Positions 1 to 7,436 of a DNA stretch of 22,578 nucleotides are shown piece by piece. Made by a program: the position numbers and the translations under genes. This stretch comes from Sphingobium sp. (GTDB lineage: Bacteria; Pseudomonadota; Alphaproteobacteria; Sphingomonadales; Sphingomonadaceae): contig JASBTC010000321.1 in NCBI GenBank assembly GCA_030148625.1, positions 1-22,578 of the forward strand. Direction: 5' to 3'. Every line of letters starts with the position of its first letter. Position 1 is the stretch's first letter. Under the pieces are notes generated by a model that worked only from the letters and a program-made list of their open reading frames with translations, was not told the DNA's origin and did not search any database.

Positions 1-1
1 C

Positions 2-961
2 AAATTGTTCGGCCAGAGCCTCGCCATGCCGGTCGCACTCGGCCCGATCGGCCTTGCCGGCCTGGCGGCCCGGCGCGGCGAGGTGCAGGCGGCACGCGCG
101 GCCGCGTCGGCGGGCGTGCCCTTCACGCTTTCGACGGTGTCGGCTTGTTCGCTGGGCGAGGTCGCACAGGGCTGCGACACGCCCTTCTGGTTCCAGCTCT
201 ATATGGTGCGCGATCGCGACTTCATGCGGTCGCTGCTCGCACAGGCGAGCGCCCTTTCCTGCCCCGTGCTGGTCTTCACGGTCGACATGCCGATGCCCGG
301 CGCGCGCTATCGCGACCATCGCTCGGGCCTTGCCGGCGCGCCGGGGCTCGGCGGGCAGCTTCGCCGCGTCGGGCAGGCCGTGCGGCGACCGCGCTGGGCA
401 TGGGATGTCGGCGTCCATGGTCGGCCGCACCAGCTCGGCAATGTCGCACCGTTGCTCGGCCGCCGATCGGGGCTCGAGGATTTCCTCGGCTGGATGAAGC
501 ATAATTTCGATCCCGCGGTCACCTGGCGCGACCTCGACTTCGTGCGTGCGCATTGGAAAGGCCCGATCGTCATCAAGGGCATATTGGATGCGGACGATGC
601 ACGCGCCGCGGCCGAAACGGGCGTCGACGGCATCATCGTCTCCAACCATGGCGGGCGCCAGCTCGACGGCGTGCCGTCGGTCGCGCACGCGCTGCCGGCG
701 ATCGCGGATGCGGTCGGAGATAGCCTGACCGTCCTTGCCGATGGCGGCGTGCGATCCGGGCTGGACGTGGTGCGGATGCTCGCGCTGGGCGCAAAGGGCG
801 TGCTGCTCGGGCGCGCCTGGGCCTTTGCGCTCGCGGGCGCAGGCGAACGCGGCGTACGCCATGTGCTGGAACTGATCGAAGCCGAGATGCGCGTCGCCAT
901 GGCGCTCACGGGCAAGACCAGCATCGCGGCGATCGGTCCGGATTCGCTGGTTACCCGATAG
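2..961 (+). CDS. lldD: FMN-dependent L-lactate dehydrogenase, 5' end outside window
   Basis: Oxidises L-lactate to pyruvate at the inner membrane and passes electrons to the respiratory chain. The frame is open to the window edge and lacks roughly the first 60 residues of the family, so the real start lies upstream; the TTG at 5 is a Leu codon inside the protein. Visible FMN-dependent alpha-hydroxyacid dehydrogenase motifs include FQLYMVRD, an NFDPAVTW stretch, IVIKGILD, the active-site [10 protein letters not shown] (His codon at 647-649) and the phosphate-binding [13 protein letters not shown] followed by LLGRAW. From memory it aligns with E. coli LldD along its length, down to the DSLV end, which favours lactate over glycolate or mandelate. 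It lies 18 bases before rhaT on the same strand. L-lactate is an end product of one non-phosphorylating L-rhamnose route, so it may clear that product (inference). Confidence 0.9.
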   Translation, partial: KLFGQSLAMPVALGPIGLAGLAARRGEVQAARAAASAGVPFTLSTVSACSLGEVAQGCDTPFWFQLYMVRDRDFMRSLLAQASALSCPVLVFTVDMPMPGARYRDHRSGLAGAPGLGGQLRRVGQAVRRPRWAWDVGVHGRPHQLGNVAPLLGRRSGLEDFLGWMKHNFDPAVTWRDLDFVRAHWKGPIVIKGILDADDARAAAETGVDGIIVSNHGGRQLDGVPSVAHALPAIADAVGDSLTVLADGGVRSGLDVVRMLALGAKGVLLGRAWAFALAGAGERGVRHVLELIEAEMRVAMALTGKTSIAAIGPDSLVTR

Positions 962-979
962 AGAAGGGGGAGAGAGACG

Positions 980-2038
980 ATGGATGCGAACCCGCTGCTC
1001 GGCGTGTTCTTTCACTGGCTGGGCGGGCTGTCCTCCGCCAGCTTCTACGTGCCCTACAAGCGCATCCGCGCCTGGTCGTGGGAGATATTCTGGATCACGG
1101 GCGGCATCTTCTCCTGGCTGATCGCGCCCTGGCTGCTGGCCGCGATCCAGACCCACGACCTGATCGGCGTCCTCGCCGAAACGCCCCGCACCATCTGGTT
1201 CTGGTGCTGGTTCTGGGGGGCGATGTGGGGGCTTGGCGGGCTGACCTTCGGCCTCACCATGCGCTATCTCGGCCTGTCGCTCGGCATGGCGGTCGCGCTG
1301 GGGCTGACGACGGTGATCGGCACCATGGGGCCGCCGATCTTCCGCGGGACGCTGGACGATCTGGCGGGCACGAGCAGCGGGTGGATCGTCTTCCTGGGCA
1401 TTGCGATCACGCTGGCGGGCATCCTGCTCGTCGCCCTGGCGGGCCGCCGCAAGGAACGCGAGATGGCGGGTGCGGCTGCACCCGATGCGTCCGAGTTCGA
1501 TCTGCGCAAGGGCCTGGCCATCGCTGCTTTCTCAGGCGTGATGTCGGGCTGTTTCGCATGGGGGCTCGACGCCGGGCAGCCGATCCGCGACCTGACGCTG
1601 AAGGCGGGAACCGATCCGCTGTGGCAGGGGCTGCCGGTGCTCTGCGTCGTGCTGCTCGGCGGGCTGACAACCAATCTCATCTGGTGCGCGATCCTGATCG
1701 CCCGCAATGGCAGCGCGCGCGAATTCGTCGGCGCTCCGGCACCGGGCGCCACCGAAAGGCCGTCGCTCGCGCGCAATTACGGCCTCGCCGCGCTCGGCGG
1801 CACGCTCTGGTATTTCCAGTTCTTCTTCTACACCATGGGCGAAAGCCAGATGGGCCGCTTCGGCTTTTCGAGCTGGACGCTGCACATGGCGAGCATCATC
1901 CTGTTCTCGACGCTCTGGGGCTTCGCGCTGCGCGAATGGGCGCCGGCAGGCAAACGCACCCGCGCGCTCGTCTGGCTCGGCATCGCGGTGCTGATGCTGT
2001 CGACGGTCGTGATCGGCTACGGCAACAGCCTGGCCTGA
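980..2038 (+). CDS. rhaT: L-rhamnose/H+ symporter RhaT
   Basis: Inner-membrane permease of the drug/metabolite transporter superfamily that imports L-rhamnose with protons. At 352 residues it is close to E. coli RhaT (344). It shares that protein's near-diagnostic stretches: a start with GVFFHWLGG, then FYVPYKRIRAWSWE, GAMWGLGGLTFGLTMRYLG, VIGTMGPPI, the loop with FDLRKGLAIA, and GGTLWYFQFFFYTMG near residue 275. About ten hydrophobic segments are visible. The ATG is preceded by a purine-rich AGGGGGAG site at good spacing. It sits just after lldD and probably shares its transcript. It should take up rhamnose released by the GH106 enzyme encoded nearby on the opposite strand (inference). Confidence 0.93.
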   Translation: MDANPLLGVFFHWLGGLSSASFYVPYKRIRAWSWEIFWITGGIFSWLIAPWLLAAIQTHDLIGVLAETPRTIWFWCWFWGAMWGLGGLTFGLTMRYLGLSLGMAVALGLTTVIGTMGPPIFRGTLDDLAGTSSGWIVFLGIAITLAGILLVALAGRRKEREMAGAAAPDASEFDLRKGLAIAAFSGVMSGCFAWGLDAGQPIRDLTLKAGTDPLWQGLPVLCVVLLGGLTTNLIWCAILIARNGSAREFVGAPAPGATERPSLARNYGLAALGGTLWYFQFFFYTMGESQMGRFGFSSWTLHMASIILFSTLWGFALREWAPAGKRTRALVWLGIAVLMLSTVVIGYGNSLA

Positions 2039-2048
2039 AGCATAAAAG

Positions 2049-2090
2049 GCTTGTCTGGAGATGCGCCTTTCGGCGCATCTCCAGACAAGC
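2049..2090. terminator. perfect 19-bp hairpin between convergent genes
   Basis: Bases 2049-2067 are exactly complementary to 2072-2090, with a TTTC loop at 2068-2071. The hairpin fills the gap between the end of rhaT (2038) and the end of the tetR gene (2093), which converge. Read on the minus strand it is followed by CCTTTT, a short T run, so it best fits a terminator for the tetR side. On the plus strand no T run follows, so it may act there as a weaker terminator or an mRNA-protecting stem. Confidence 0.8.
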
Positions 2091-2092
2091 TC

Positions 2093-2695
2093 TCAGCGGA
2101 TCACCAGGCGCACAAGTGCGTCGACATGCGCGTCGATCGCGGCCGGATTGGTCGGATCGACGCCCCAGATGCGCTGCACCTCGGGCGCCAACGTATAGAA
2201 AAGCTGCGCGCCGCCGACGAGGATATAGACCAGGGCCGGCAGCGACGCGGGCGGTATCAGCCCCTCGTCCTGCAGCCACTGGACGAATGCGCCCGACGAC
2301 CGGCTGGTGCGGACGATGAAGGTATCGACCATCCAGCGGAACCGTTCGGTGTCGCGGCAGCTTTCCTGCACCATCAGCCGCGCATGTTCGGGGTGCTGCG
2401 CCCAATAATGTACGCGCTGGCGCAGCATCTCCCGCGCATATTCCTTCTTGTCCTCATAATCCTCGAGCCGCGGCGACTTGGTGATCTCGCCAAGCTGGCG
2501 CTCGAACAGGAAGGTCACCGCCTCGCGCCACAGCGTCTCCTTGTTCTGGAAATGATATTTGATCAGCGCGTGATGGACGCCCGCCCGATCGGCGATGTCG
2601 CGCGTCGACGTGCCCTCGAAGCCGTGCGTCGAGAATTCATGCAGCGCCGCTTCCAGGATGCTCGCCTTGGTGGCTTCTTTCTGCCGTGCGCGCAT
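2093..2695 (-). CDS. TetR/AcrR-family transcriptional regulator
   Basis: Probable one-component DNA-binding regulator of about 200 residues, the usual TetR length. The N-terminus carries the family's helix-turn-helix: ASILEAALHEFSTHGFEG, then TSTRDIADRAGV and ALIKYHFQNKETLW over roughly residues 12-58. The C-terminal ligand domain is helical, with aromatic residues and a VYILVGGAQLFYTLAPEV stretch; its ligand cannot be told from sequence. I chose the ATG at 2695. A TTG two codons upstream (2701) is possible, because GGGAAA lies six bases before it. It follows the rhamnosidase gene on the same strand after about 98 bases, so it may have its own promoter or be read through from the glycosidase operon. 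A role in controlling this locus is plausible from position only. Confidence 0.87.
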   Translation of the reverse strand: MRARQKEATKASILEAALHEFSTHGFEGTSTRDIADRAGVHHALIKYHFQNKETLWREAVTFLFERQLGEITKSPRLEDYEDKKEYAREMLRQRVHYWAQHPEHARLMVQESCRDTERFRWMVDTFIVRTSRSSGAFVQWLQDEGLIPPASLPALVYILVGGAQLFYTLAPEVQRIWGVDPTNPAAIDAHVDALVRLVIR

Positions 2696-2766
2696 GTTCA
2701 AGGCTGGTTTCCCATTGCTGTGGCCGGAACCTCCCCGGTGCCCGCTGATCGGCCCGACATCAAGTC

Positions 2767-2772
2767 ATTATC
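2767..2772 (-). promoter_or_regulatory. possible -10 element for tetR
   Basis: The minus strand reads GATAAT here, five of six matches to the TATAAT consensus. It lies in the short gap between the rhamnosidase stop and the tetR start, about 70 bases before the latter. No convincing -35 element stands 16-18 bases upstream, so this is only a candidate. Confidence 0.2.
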
Positions 2773-2793
2773 CATCTGAATAGCGAATAGGCC

Positions 2794-3984
2794 TTATTGC
2801 TGCCGCATCAGCCGCACCGGGCCGATCAAGCCCGACGGCAGCAACGGCGCATCGGGGCGATAGGTGGCAATGCTCGTGAAGGTCCGCTTTTCGACCCCCG
2901 GCTGCGCATCGCCGATCAGCCGATTGACCCAGAGATTGGTCACGCGAAGCTCGATCCGGTTGACGCCCGGCACCAGCGCGTCGGTGATATCGAGCCGATA
3001 GGGCGGCTTCCAAAGCGTGTGGAGCGGCCGACCATTGACGTTCACCTCGACGAGTTCGCCGACCTTGCCGAGATCGAGGATCAGGCGTCCGCGCGCCAGT
3101 TCCGACCGTCCGATATCGAGCCGGCGGCTGTAGCTGCCGGTGCCGGAGAAATAACGGATGCGCGGATCGGCGCTGTCGCTCCATGACCCCGCATCGGCAC
3201 CGATCGCGGTTTCGGGGCCGCCCCGCTCCGCCTGGAAGCTGAGCGTCCAGCCGTTCGACAGGTCGCGCAGCAGGTCTTCGCTTATGGTCTTTTGAACAGG
3301 TAGCGCCGCGTTGCCCTTGCCGAAGACGATAAAGGCCGATCCGTCGGGATCGAAATCGAGCGGCACGATCGTCCGGCCATTTTCGACGCGATAGGGCAGC
3401 GCCTTCACCGTGCCGCTATCGGCATCCCATAATTCCGGACCCCGGCCCGACATGCGAAACGATATCTCGGTGCGCACCGCATCGCGCGCGCCACTGGCGA
3501 GAAAATAGATGTCGCGTTCGTCGGTACGGCGATGGAGCACGCGCAGCGGCACGGGCGCGCCGATCACCTGCCAATCGGGCGCGACGCCGGCACGTGCCAA
3601 GGTGTCGGCTGGTGGTGCATCGACGACCCTGCCCTCTCCCCATAGCCGCGTCGCCAGCCGTTCATATTCGGCGGGATCGTCGGCCAGGCTGGGCGAGGCG
3701 GCCGGCCTTTTGCCGATCACGACTGCCCCGGCATCGGCCAGCGCGGCGATCTTGCGAAGCACCTTCAGCGTCATGCGCGACGCGGTTCCGCCGAGCTGGA
3801 GCGCGCGATAGTCCATGCCCGACGGCGTCACCAGCCGACCGTCCCGAACCTGGAACAGATCGAGCAAAGCCTCGGCATTGACGAAATCGAAGCCATGGCC
3901 GGCGGGAATGTCGGCCACCTCATGCTCCCCGTAAAGTCCGGTGAGCGGCGCTTCCTCTCCATGGAAATAGGCGATGTCGGCGAC
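2794..3984 (-). pseudogene. C-terminal part of GH106 rhamnosidase, downstream of in-frame stop
   Basis: This is the continuation, in the same frame, of the rhamnosidase gene cut by the TAA at 3985-3987. It runs 396 codons without another stop and begins VADIAYFHGEEAPLTGLYGE, which reads as uninterrupted GH106 sequence. It holds the end of the catalytic region and a C-terminal beta-sandwich resembling a galactose-binding fold (SYSRRLDIGR, LDLGKVGELVEVNVNGRPL, PYRLDITDAL, NRIELRVTNLWVNRLIGD). A GTG at 3918 has a GGGGAG site at 3925-3930 six bases before it, so a 374-residue fragment could be made by re-initiation. That fragment would lack a signal peptide and stay apart from the exported N-terminal half. 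The protein likely works only if the stop is read through or is a sequencing error. Confidence 0.8.
3925..3930 (-). promoter_or_regulatory. Shine-Dalgarno-like site before internal GTG of GH106
   Basis: The minus strand reads GGGGAG, then six bases, then GTG at 3918-3916. It lies 54 bases past the in-frame TAA and could allow re-initiation of the C-terminal half. It may equally be chance, since the same bases encode Gly-Glu in a conserved region. Confidence 0.3.
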
Positions 3985-6084
3985 TTAGCGCCCCTGGCGG
4001 AGCAGATATTGCGCGCGCGCGAGATAATCGATCCAGGCGCGCGCCCGCCCGGCCCAGGTCTCGTTGCGATTGAAATATTGGCCGAAGATGCCGAGCGTCA
4101 GCCCGGGCGGCTTGCCTTCGACCGGCTGGTGCACGCTGCTGTGAAGCATCAGGCGGGTGACGCCCAGCGCGAAGGCGGTATCGGCAACGCGCTTCAAGGT
4201 GCGCGGCGACCCCGCCCAGGGCGCGAGCGCCGATGTGAACGCTTCGGCAGCGATGGAATCGCGGCCGTGGAGATGCGCGACCGATGCGGCGCCGCGAAGG
4301 TCGGCGATCGCCGTCGGTTCGATACGGCCCTTTTCGTTGGGTGCCCAGATCGCACCAGCGGGCTCGTCGGCATGCGATCGCATCGCCATGTCGTCACCGA
4401 GGATCGGCCGATGATCCTCGAGCGCCTCGGCGCGTATCCGCAAGCCCGCGGCGCGCGCACTGATCGCGACCTGCCCATAATGGTTGGCGGCGAGCAGTTC
4501 GGCGATGGTGGTGCGATAATCCCAGAGGAAACGGTCGCTCGCATCGGCGCTGCCGACGATCCGGCCCGTCAGGGCCGGGAGCCAGGCCGTGGGATCATAG
4601 CCGCGACGCGCCTTGAATGCGGCGATCATCGCGGGCGTCCAGTTCTGGCTGCCCGCCTCGATACTGTCGTTGAACAGGGTTGTGACGCCGCGCGTGCCGA
4701 GCAGCTCGGGCGGCAGCGCCGCCCGATAGGTTTCCAGATAGTGCGCCATATAGGCGGCGACCGCATCGGCATCGAGCTTGTCGACTTCATAGCCCGTCGC
4801 CTCGGCCGGCGCGGGCGCATTGACCGCGCCGGTCAGCGAATAGCCGAGCCGCATGACCTGCCAGCGGCCGCGCGGCGGCGTCCAGTCGAGCGCACCGTCG
4901 GGTTTCAGCTTCGCGGTGAGGTCGGCCACACCGGAGACCGGGACGACCGATCCGGTGCCGGCGTCCGGCGTCGCCAGCGCGTAATAATCGGGCGCGGCGG
5001 CAAAGCCGGCCTTGTCCTCGAAGCGCGTGACCCGGGCGTCCGGCAACAGCGAGAGATGCTGGAGACGGACGTCCTGCGCGGCCGGCGGGCGATCGTAGCG
5101 CGTGTTGGTGATGCCCGGCGCCGCGAGATTGAGCACGCGGCGCCAGAGCGTCCCGAGCTCGGTCGGTGGCCTGAAGGTGACGCGGAAGGATCGCGCGCTG
5201 ACCGCGGGAAAGGAGATCGTGCTTTGATGGAAGGTCGAGAGCGGCAAGTCCCGCACCGGCCTGAAACTCGTGCCGTCGTCGCTCGCCTCCAGCGTCGCGA
5301 GCGGCGCGACGTCGAACAGCCCCGGCCGGGTGAGCCCCACCACCACCGAGCGGATCGTCTGTGGCCGGTCATAATCGAAGCGGATCCATTGCGGCGACGC
5401 CTGGGCCAGCGGCAGCACGGCGCCAGGCCCATGATCGAGCCTGGGATCGACGAGCAACCCAGCGTCGAGCGTGCCACCGCTCGCGCTGATCCGCGCCTGC
5501 GGCAATGGCGCGGCATCGCAGGGCATAGGCCAGGCGAGCACCGCGACATCGCGATAGAAGGAAACGCCCTTCGCCTCGTCGGTTCGCGCGATATCCTGGA
5601 ACGGGCCAGGCACGGCGGGCGGCGGCGCGAGCCTGCCGGTGAAGCGGCGGCCGCCCTCGACCAGGGTCTCGCTCCATACCAGCTTCTTCATCGCCGCCTG
5701 AGGGGCGACCCAGGGTCCCCCGGTCTCGCTCCAGCCCGGCGACGACGCGATACCCACCTGCATGCCGCGCCGTTCCGCGCCGGCGATCGCGCGCCGGAAC
5801 GCGGCCTGCCAGTCGGGGTGCATATAGATCAGCCGGTGTTCGACCAGTTGCGGCACACCCGGCTGCGCGACGTCGAACAGCTGGAAGCCGCCGATGCCGA
5901 TCCGATCGAACCAGTCGAGATCGCGATCGATCCCCTCAGGCGTGACATTGCCGTCCATCCAGTGCCACCAGACCCAGGGCCGCGCGTCGCGGGGCGGATC
6001 GGCGAAACCGTCGCGCAGCGGATCCGGGGATTGCGCACCCAGGGGCGTGGCGACCAGCAACAGCGAAAGCGCGACAAGCCTCAT
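3985..6084 (-). CDS. GH106 alpha-L-rhamnosidase, N-terminal part ended by premature TAA
   Basis: GH106 enzymes remove terminal alpha-L-rhamnose from plant glycosides and polysaccharides by inversion. The signal peptide (MRLVALSLLLVATPLGA, residues 1-17) predicts a periplasmic enzyme. Family landmarks are WVWWHWMDGNVTPEGI (37-52), FQLFDVAQ, GIASSPGWSETGGPWV, FNDSIEAGSQNWTP (471-484, Glu476) and SIAAEAFTS (610-618, Glu614). Glu476 and Glu614 are candidate catalytic acids by analogy with GH106. After ARAQYLLRQGR the codon is TAA, whereas the family continues; the rest of the protein follows in the same frame. Stop included, 6084-2794 makes 1097 codons, about the full family length. Its ATG overlaps the upstream transporter stop as ATGA, indicating translational coupling. 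A 699-residue product would lack the C-terminal third and is probably inactive or unstable. Confidence 0.88.
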   Translation of the reverse strand: MRLVALSLLLVATPLGAQSPDPLRDGFADPPRDARPWVWWHWMDGNVTPEGIDRDLDWFDRIGIGGFQLFDVAQPGVPQLVEHRLIYMHPDWQAAFRRAIAGAERRGMQVGIASSPGWSETGGPWVAPQAAMKKLVWSETLVEGGRRFTGRLAPPPAVPGPFQDIARTDEAKGVSFYRDVAVLAWPMPCDAAPLPQARISASGGTLDAGLLVDPRLDHGPGAVLPLAQASPQWIRFDYDRPQTIRSVVVGLTRPGLFDVAPLATLEASDDGTSFRPVRDLPLSTFHQSTISFPAVSARSFRVTFRPPTELGTLWRRVLNLAAPGITNTRYDRPPAAQDVRLQHLSLLPDARVTRFEDKAGFAAAPDYYALATPDAGTGSVVPVSGVADLTAKLKPDGALDWTPPRGRWQVMRLGYSLTGAVNAPAPAEATGYEVDKLDADAVAAYMAHYLETYRAALPPELLGTRGVTTLFNDSIEAGSQNWTPAMIAAFKARRGYDPTAWLPALTGRIVGSADASDRFLWDYRTTIAELLAANHYGQVAISARAAGLRIRAEALEDHRPILGDDMAMRSHADEPAGAIWAPNEKGRIEPTAIADLRGAASVAHLHGRDSIAAEAFTSALAPWAGSPRTLKRVADTAFALGVTRLMLHSSVHQPVEGKPPGLTLGIFGQYFNRNETWAGRARAWIDYLARAQYLLRQGR

Positions 6085-7436
6085 CTTTCGGCCCCTTCTT
6101 CGCGGCGCGCGGCGATCTCGGCGACGATGCGCTCATGAACGCCGCGCCGGAGCGGATTGAAGAAGATCAGCACCGCCGACAGGCCGATGCCGACAAGCGG
6201 GATCAACACCATGATCGCGCGGATGCCTTCGATCGTGGCGGCACTCTGCTGCCGGTTGGCAACGAAGCCCACCCGATCGATCGCGAGGCCGAACAGCCCC
6301 GCACCGACGCCCAGGGCGACCTTCTGGAACAGGAGCGCGAGGCCGAAAAGCAGTCCTTCGCTGCGCAGCCCGGTGCGCCACTCGCCATATTCGACCGTGT
6401 CGGGCAGCATCCCCCAATAGGCGAAGACAATGCCGAGAAAGGCCGCCTGCATGGCGACGACGAAGATGTTCATCTGCCACACCTCTTCGAAGCGCAGCAG
6501 GCCGAAAACGATCAGGCCGCTGCCGAACAGGCCGCAACTGACGAGCCAGATCGACCGTTTGGCGGCAAAGCGGGCGACGAACATCCAGAACGGCACGGCG
6601 ACCAGCCCGCTCGCCCCGGCCAGCGCGAGCGCGGTCGGCCCGGCATCGGGCGCTTCGAGCACATATTTGAAATAATAGAGCAGCGACTTGGCAAAAGCGG
6701 TGTAGCAGGCGACGAGCAGCGTGCCCGCCATCACCACGGTCCAGAAGGCACGGTTGGCAAGCACCGCGCGCCGCTCCGCCATCGATGCCGGCCGGTGCGC
6801 GGCGGCGCCGTCGCCGCCCTCCCGCGTCGTCGCGAAGACGAAGAAGAGGATCGGCGTCGCAAACAGCGCGAAGATGGCGGCCGCGACGAAATAACCCTGC
6901 GCACCATCGGCGCTGCCCGTCACCCATGTCGCGATGCGGGGCGTCGCCAAGGCGACGATCACGCCGGCGCAGGTGCTGAACACCAGTCGCGCGCCTGCGA
7001 TGTTCGCGCGGTCGGCGGCGCTGCGCGTGATCTGCGCAGTGAGCGCGATATAGGGCACGTTCACCGCCGCATAGAGGCTGCGGAACAGCAGATGCGCCGC
7101 CATCACCGCGGCGACCAGCATCGTTCCTTCAAGCGGCGGAGGCCAGTAGAGCAGGCAGAAACCAAGCGCGAGCGGCACTGCGCCGAGCAGCAGCCAGGGC
7201 CGGTAGCGGCCCCAGCGCGAACGCGTCCGGTCCGCCGCCGCACCGATCAGCGGGTCGACGATCCCGTCACAGATCGACGAGACCATATAGAGCAGTCCCG
7301 CGACCGCCGCCGACAGGCCGACCGCTTCGGTATAGTAGAAGAGCAGATAGAATGAGAGGCTCTGCCAATAGAGGTTGAAGGCGAAATCGCCCGAGCCGAA
7401 GGCGATGATGCGTTTCCAGCCGAGCGGCGTCGCCAT
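6081..7436 (-). CDS. GPH-family (MelB-like) glycoside/cation symporter
   Basis: Inner-membrane symporter of the glycoside-pentoside-hexuronide family within MFS, about 451 residues with roughly twelve hydrophobic segments. Hallmarks are an N-terminal FGSGDFAFNLYWQ, then ICDGIVDPLIGAAADRTRSR over residues 55-74. Asp57 and Asp61 are placed like the MelB cation-site aspartates, and RWGRYRPW follows. A later segment, YWGMLPDTVEYGEW, is also typical. A longer open frame upstream is out-of-phase coding within the GH3 gene. The start chosen is the ATG at 7436, which shares its A with the GH3 stop (TGATG), and the end overlaps the rhamnosidase start by four bases. Likely cargo is a glucoside or disaccharide freed of rhamnose, handed to the GH3 enzyme; the substrate is inferred from the neighbours only. 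Confidence 0.9.
   Translation of the reverse strand: MATPLGWKRIIAFGSGDFAFNLYWQSLSFYLLFYYTEAVGLSAAVAGLLYMVSSICDGIVDPLIGAAADRTRSRWGRYRPWLLLGAVPLALGFCLLYWPPPLEGTMLVAAVMAAHLLFRSLYAAVNVPYIALTAQITRSAADRANIAGARLVFSTCAGVIVALATPRIATWVTGSADGAQGYFVAAAIFALFATPILFFVFATTREGGDGAAAHRPASMAERRAVLANRAFWTVVMAGTLLVACYTAFAKSLLYYFKYVLEAPDAGPTALALAGASGLVAVPFWMFVARFAAKRSIWLVSCGLFGSGLIVFGLLRFEEVWQMNIFVVAMQAAFLGIVFAYWGMLPDTVEYGEWRTGLRSEGLLFGLALLFQKVALGVGAGLFGLAIDRVGFVANRQQSAATIEGIRAIMVLIPLVGIGLSAVLIFFNPLRRGVHERIVAEIAARREEGAER

Noticed and set aside
5..7. TTG as the start of the lactate dehydrogenase
   Set aside because: The frame stays open to the window edge, and family members have about 60 more residues before this point, so the codon is internal.
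3895..6138. Long plus-strand open frame (747 codons) opposite the GH106 gene
   Set aside because: It is Arg/Gly/Asp-rich shadow coding with no recognisable domain. The minus strand carries clear GH106 motifs, a signal peptide and coupled neighbours.
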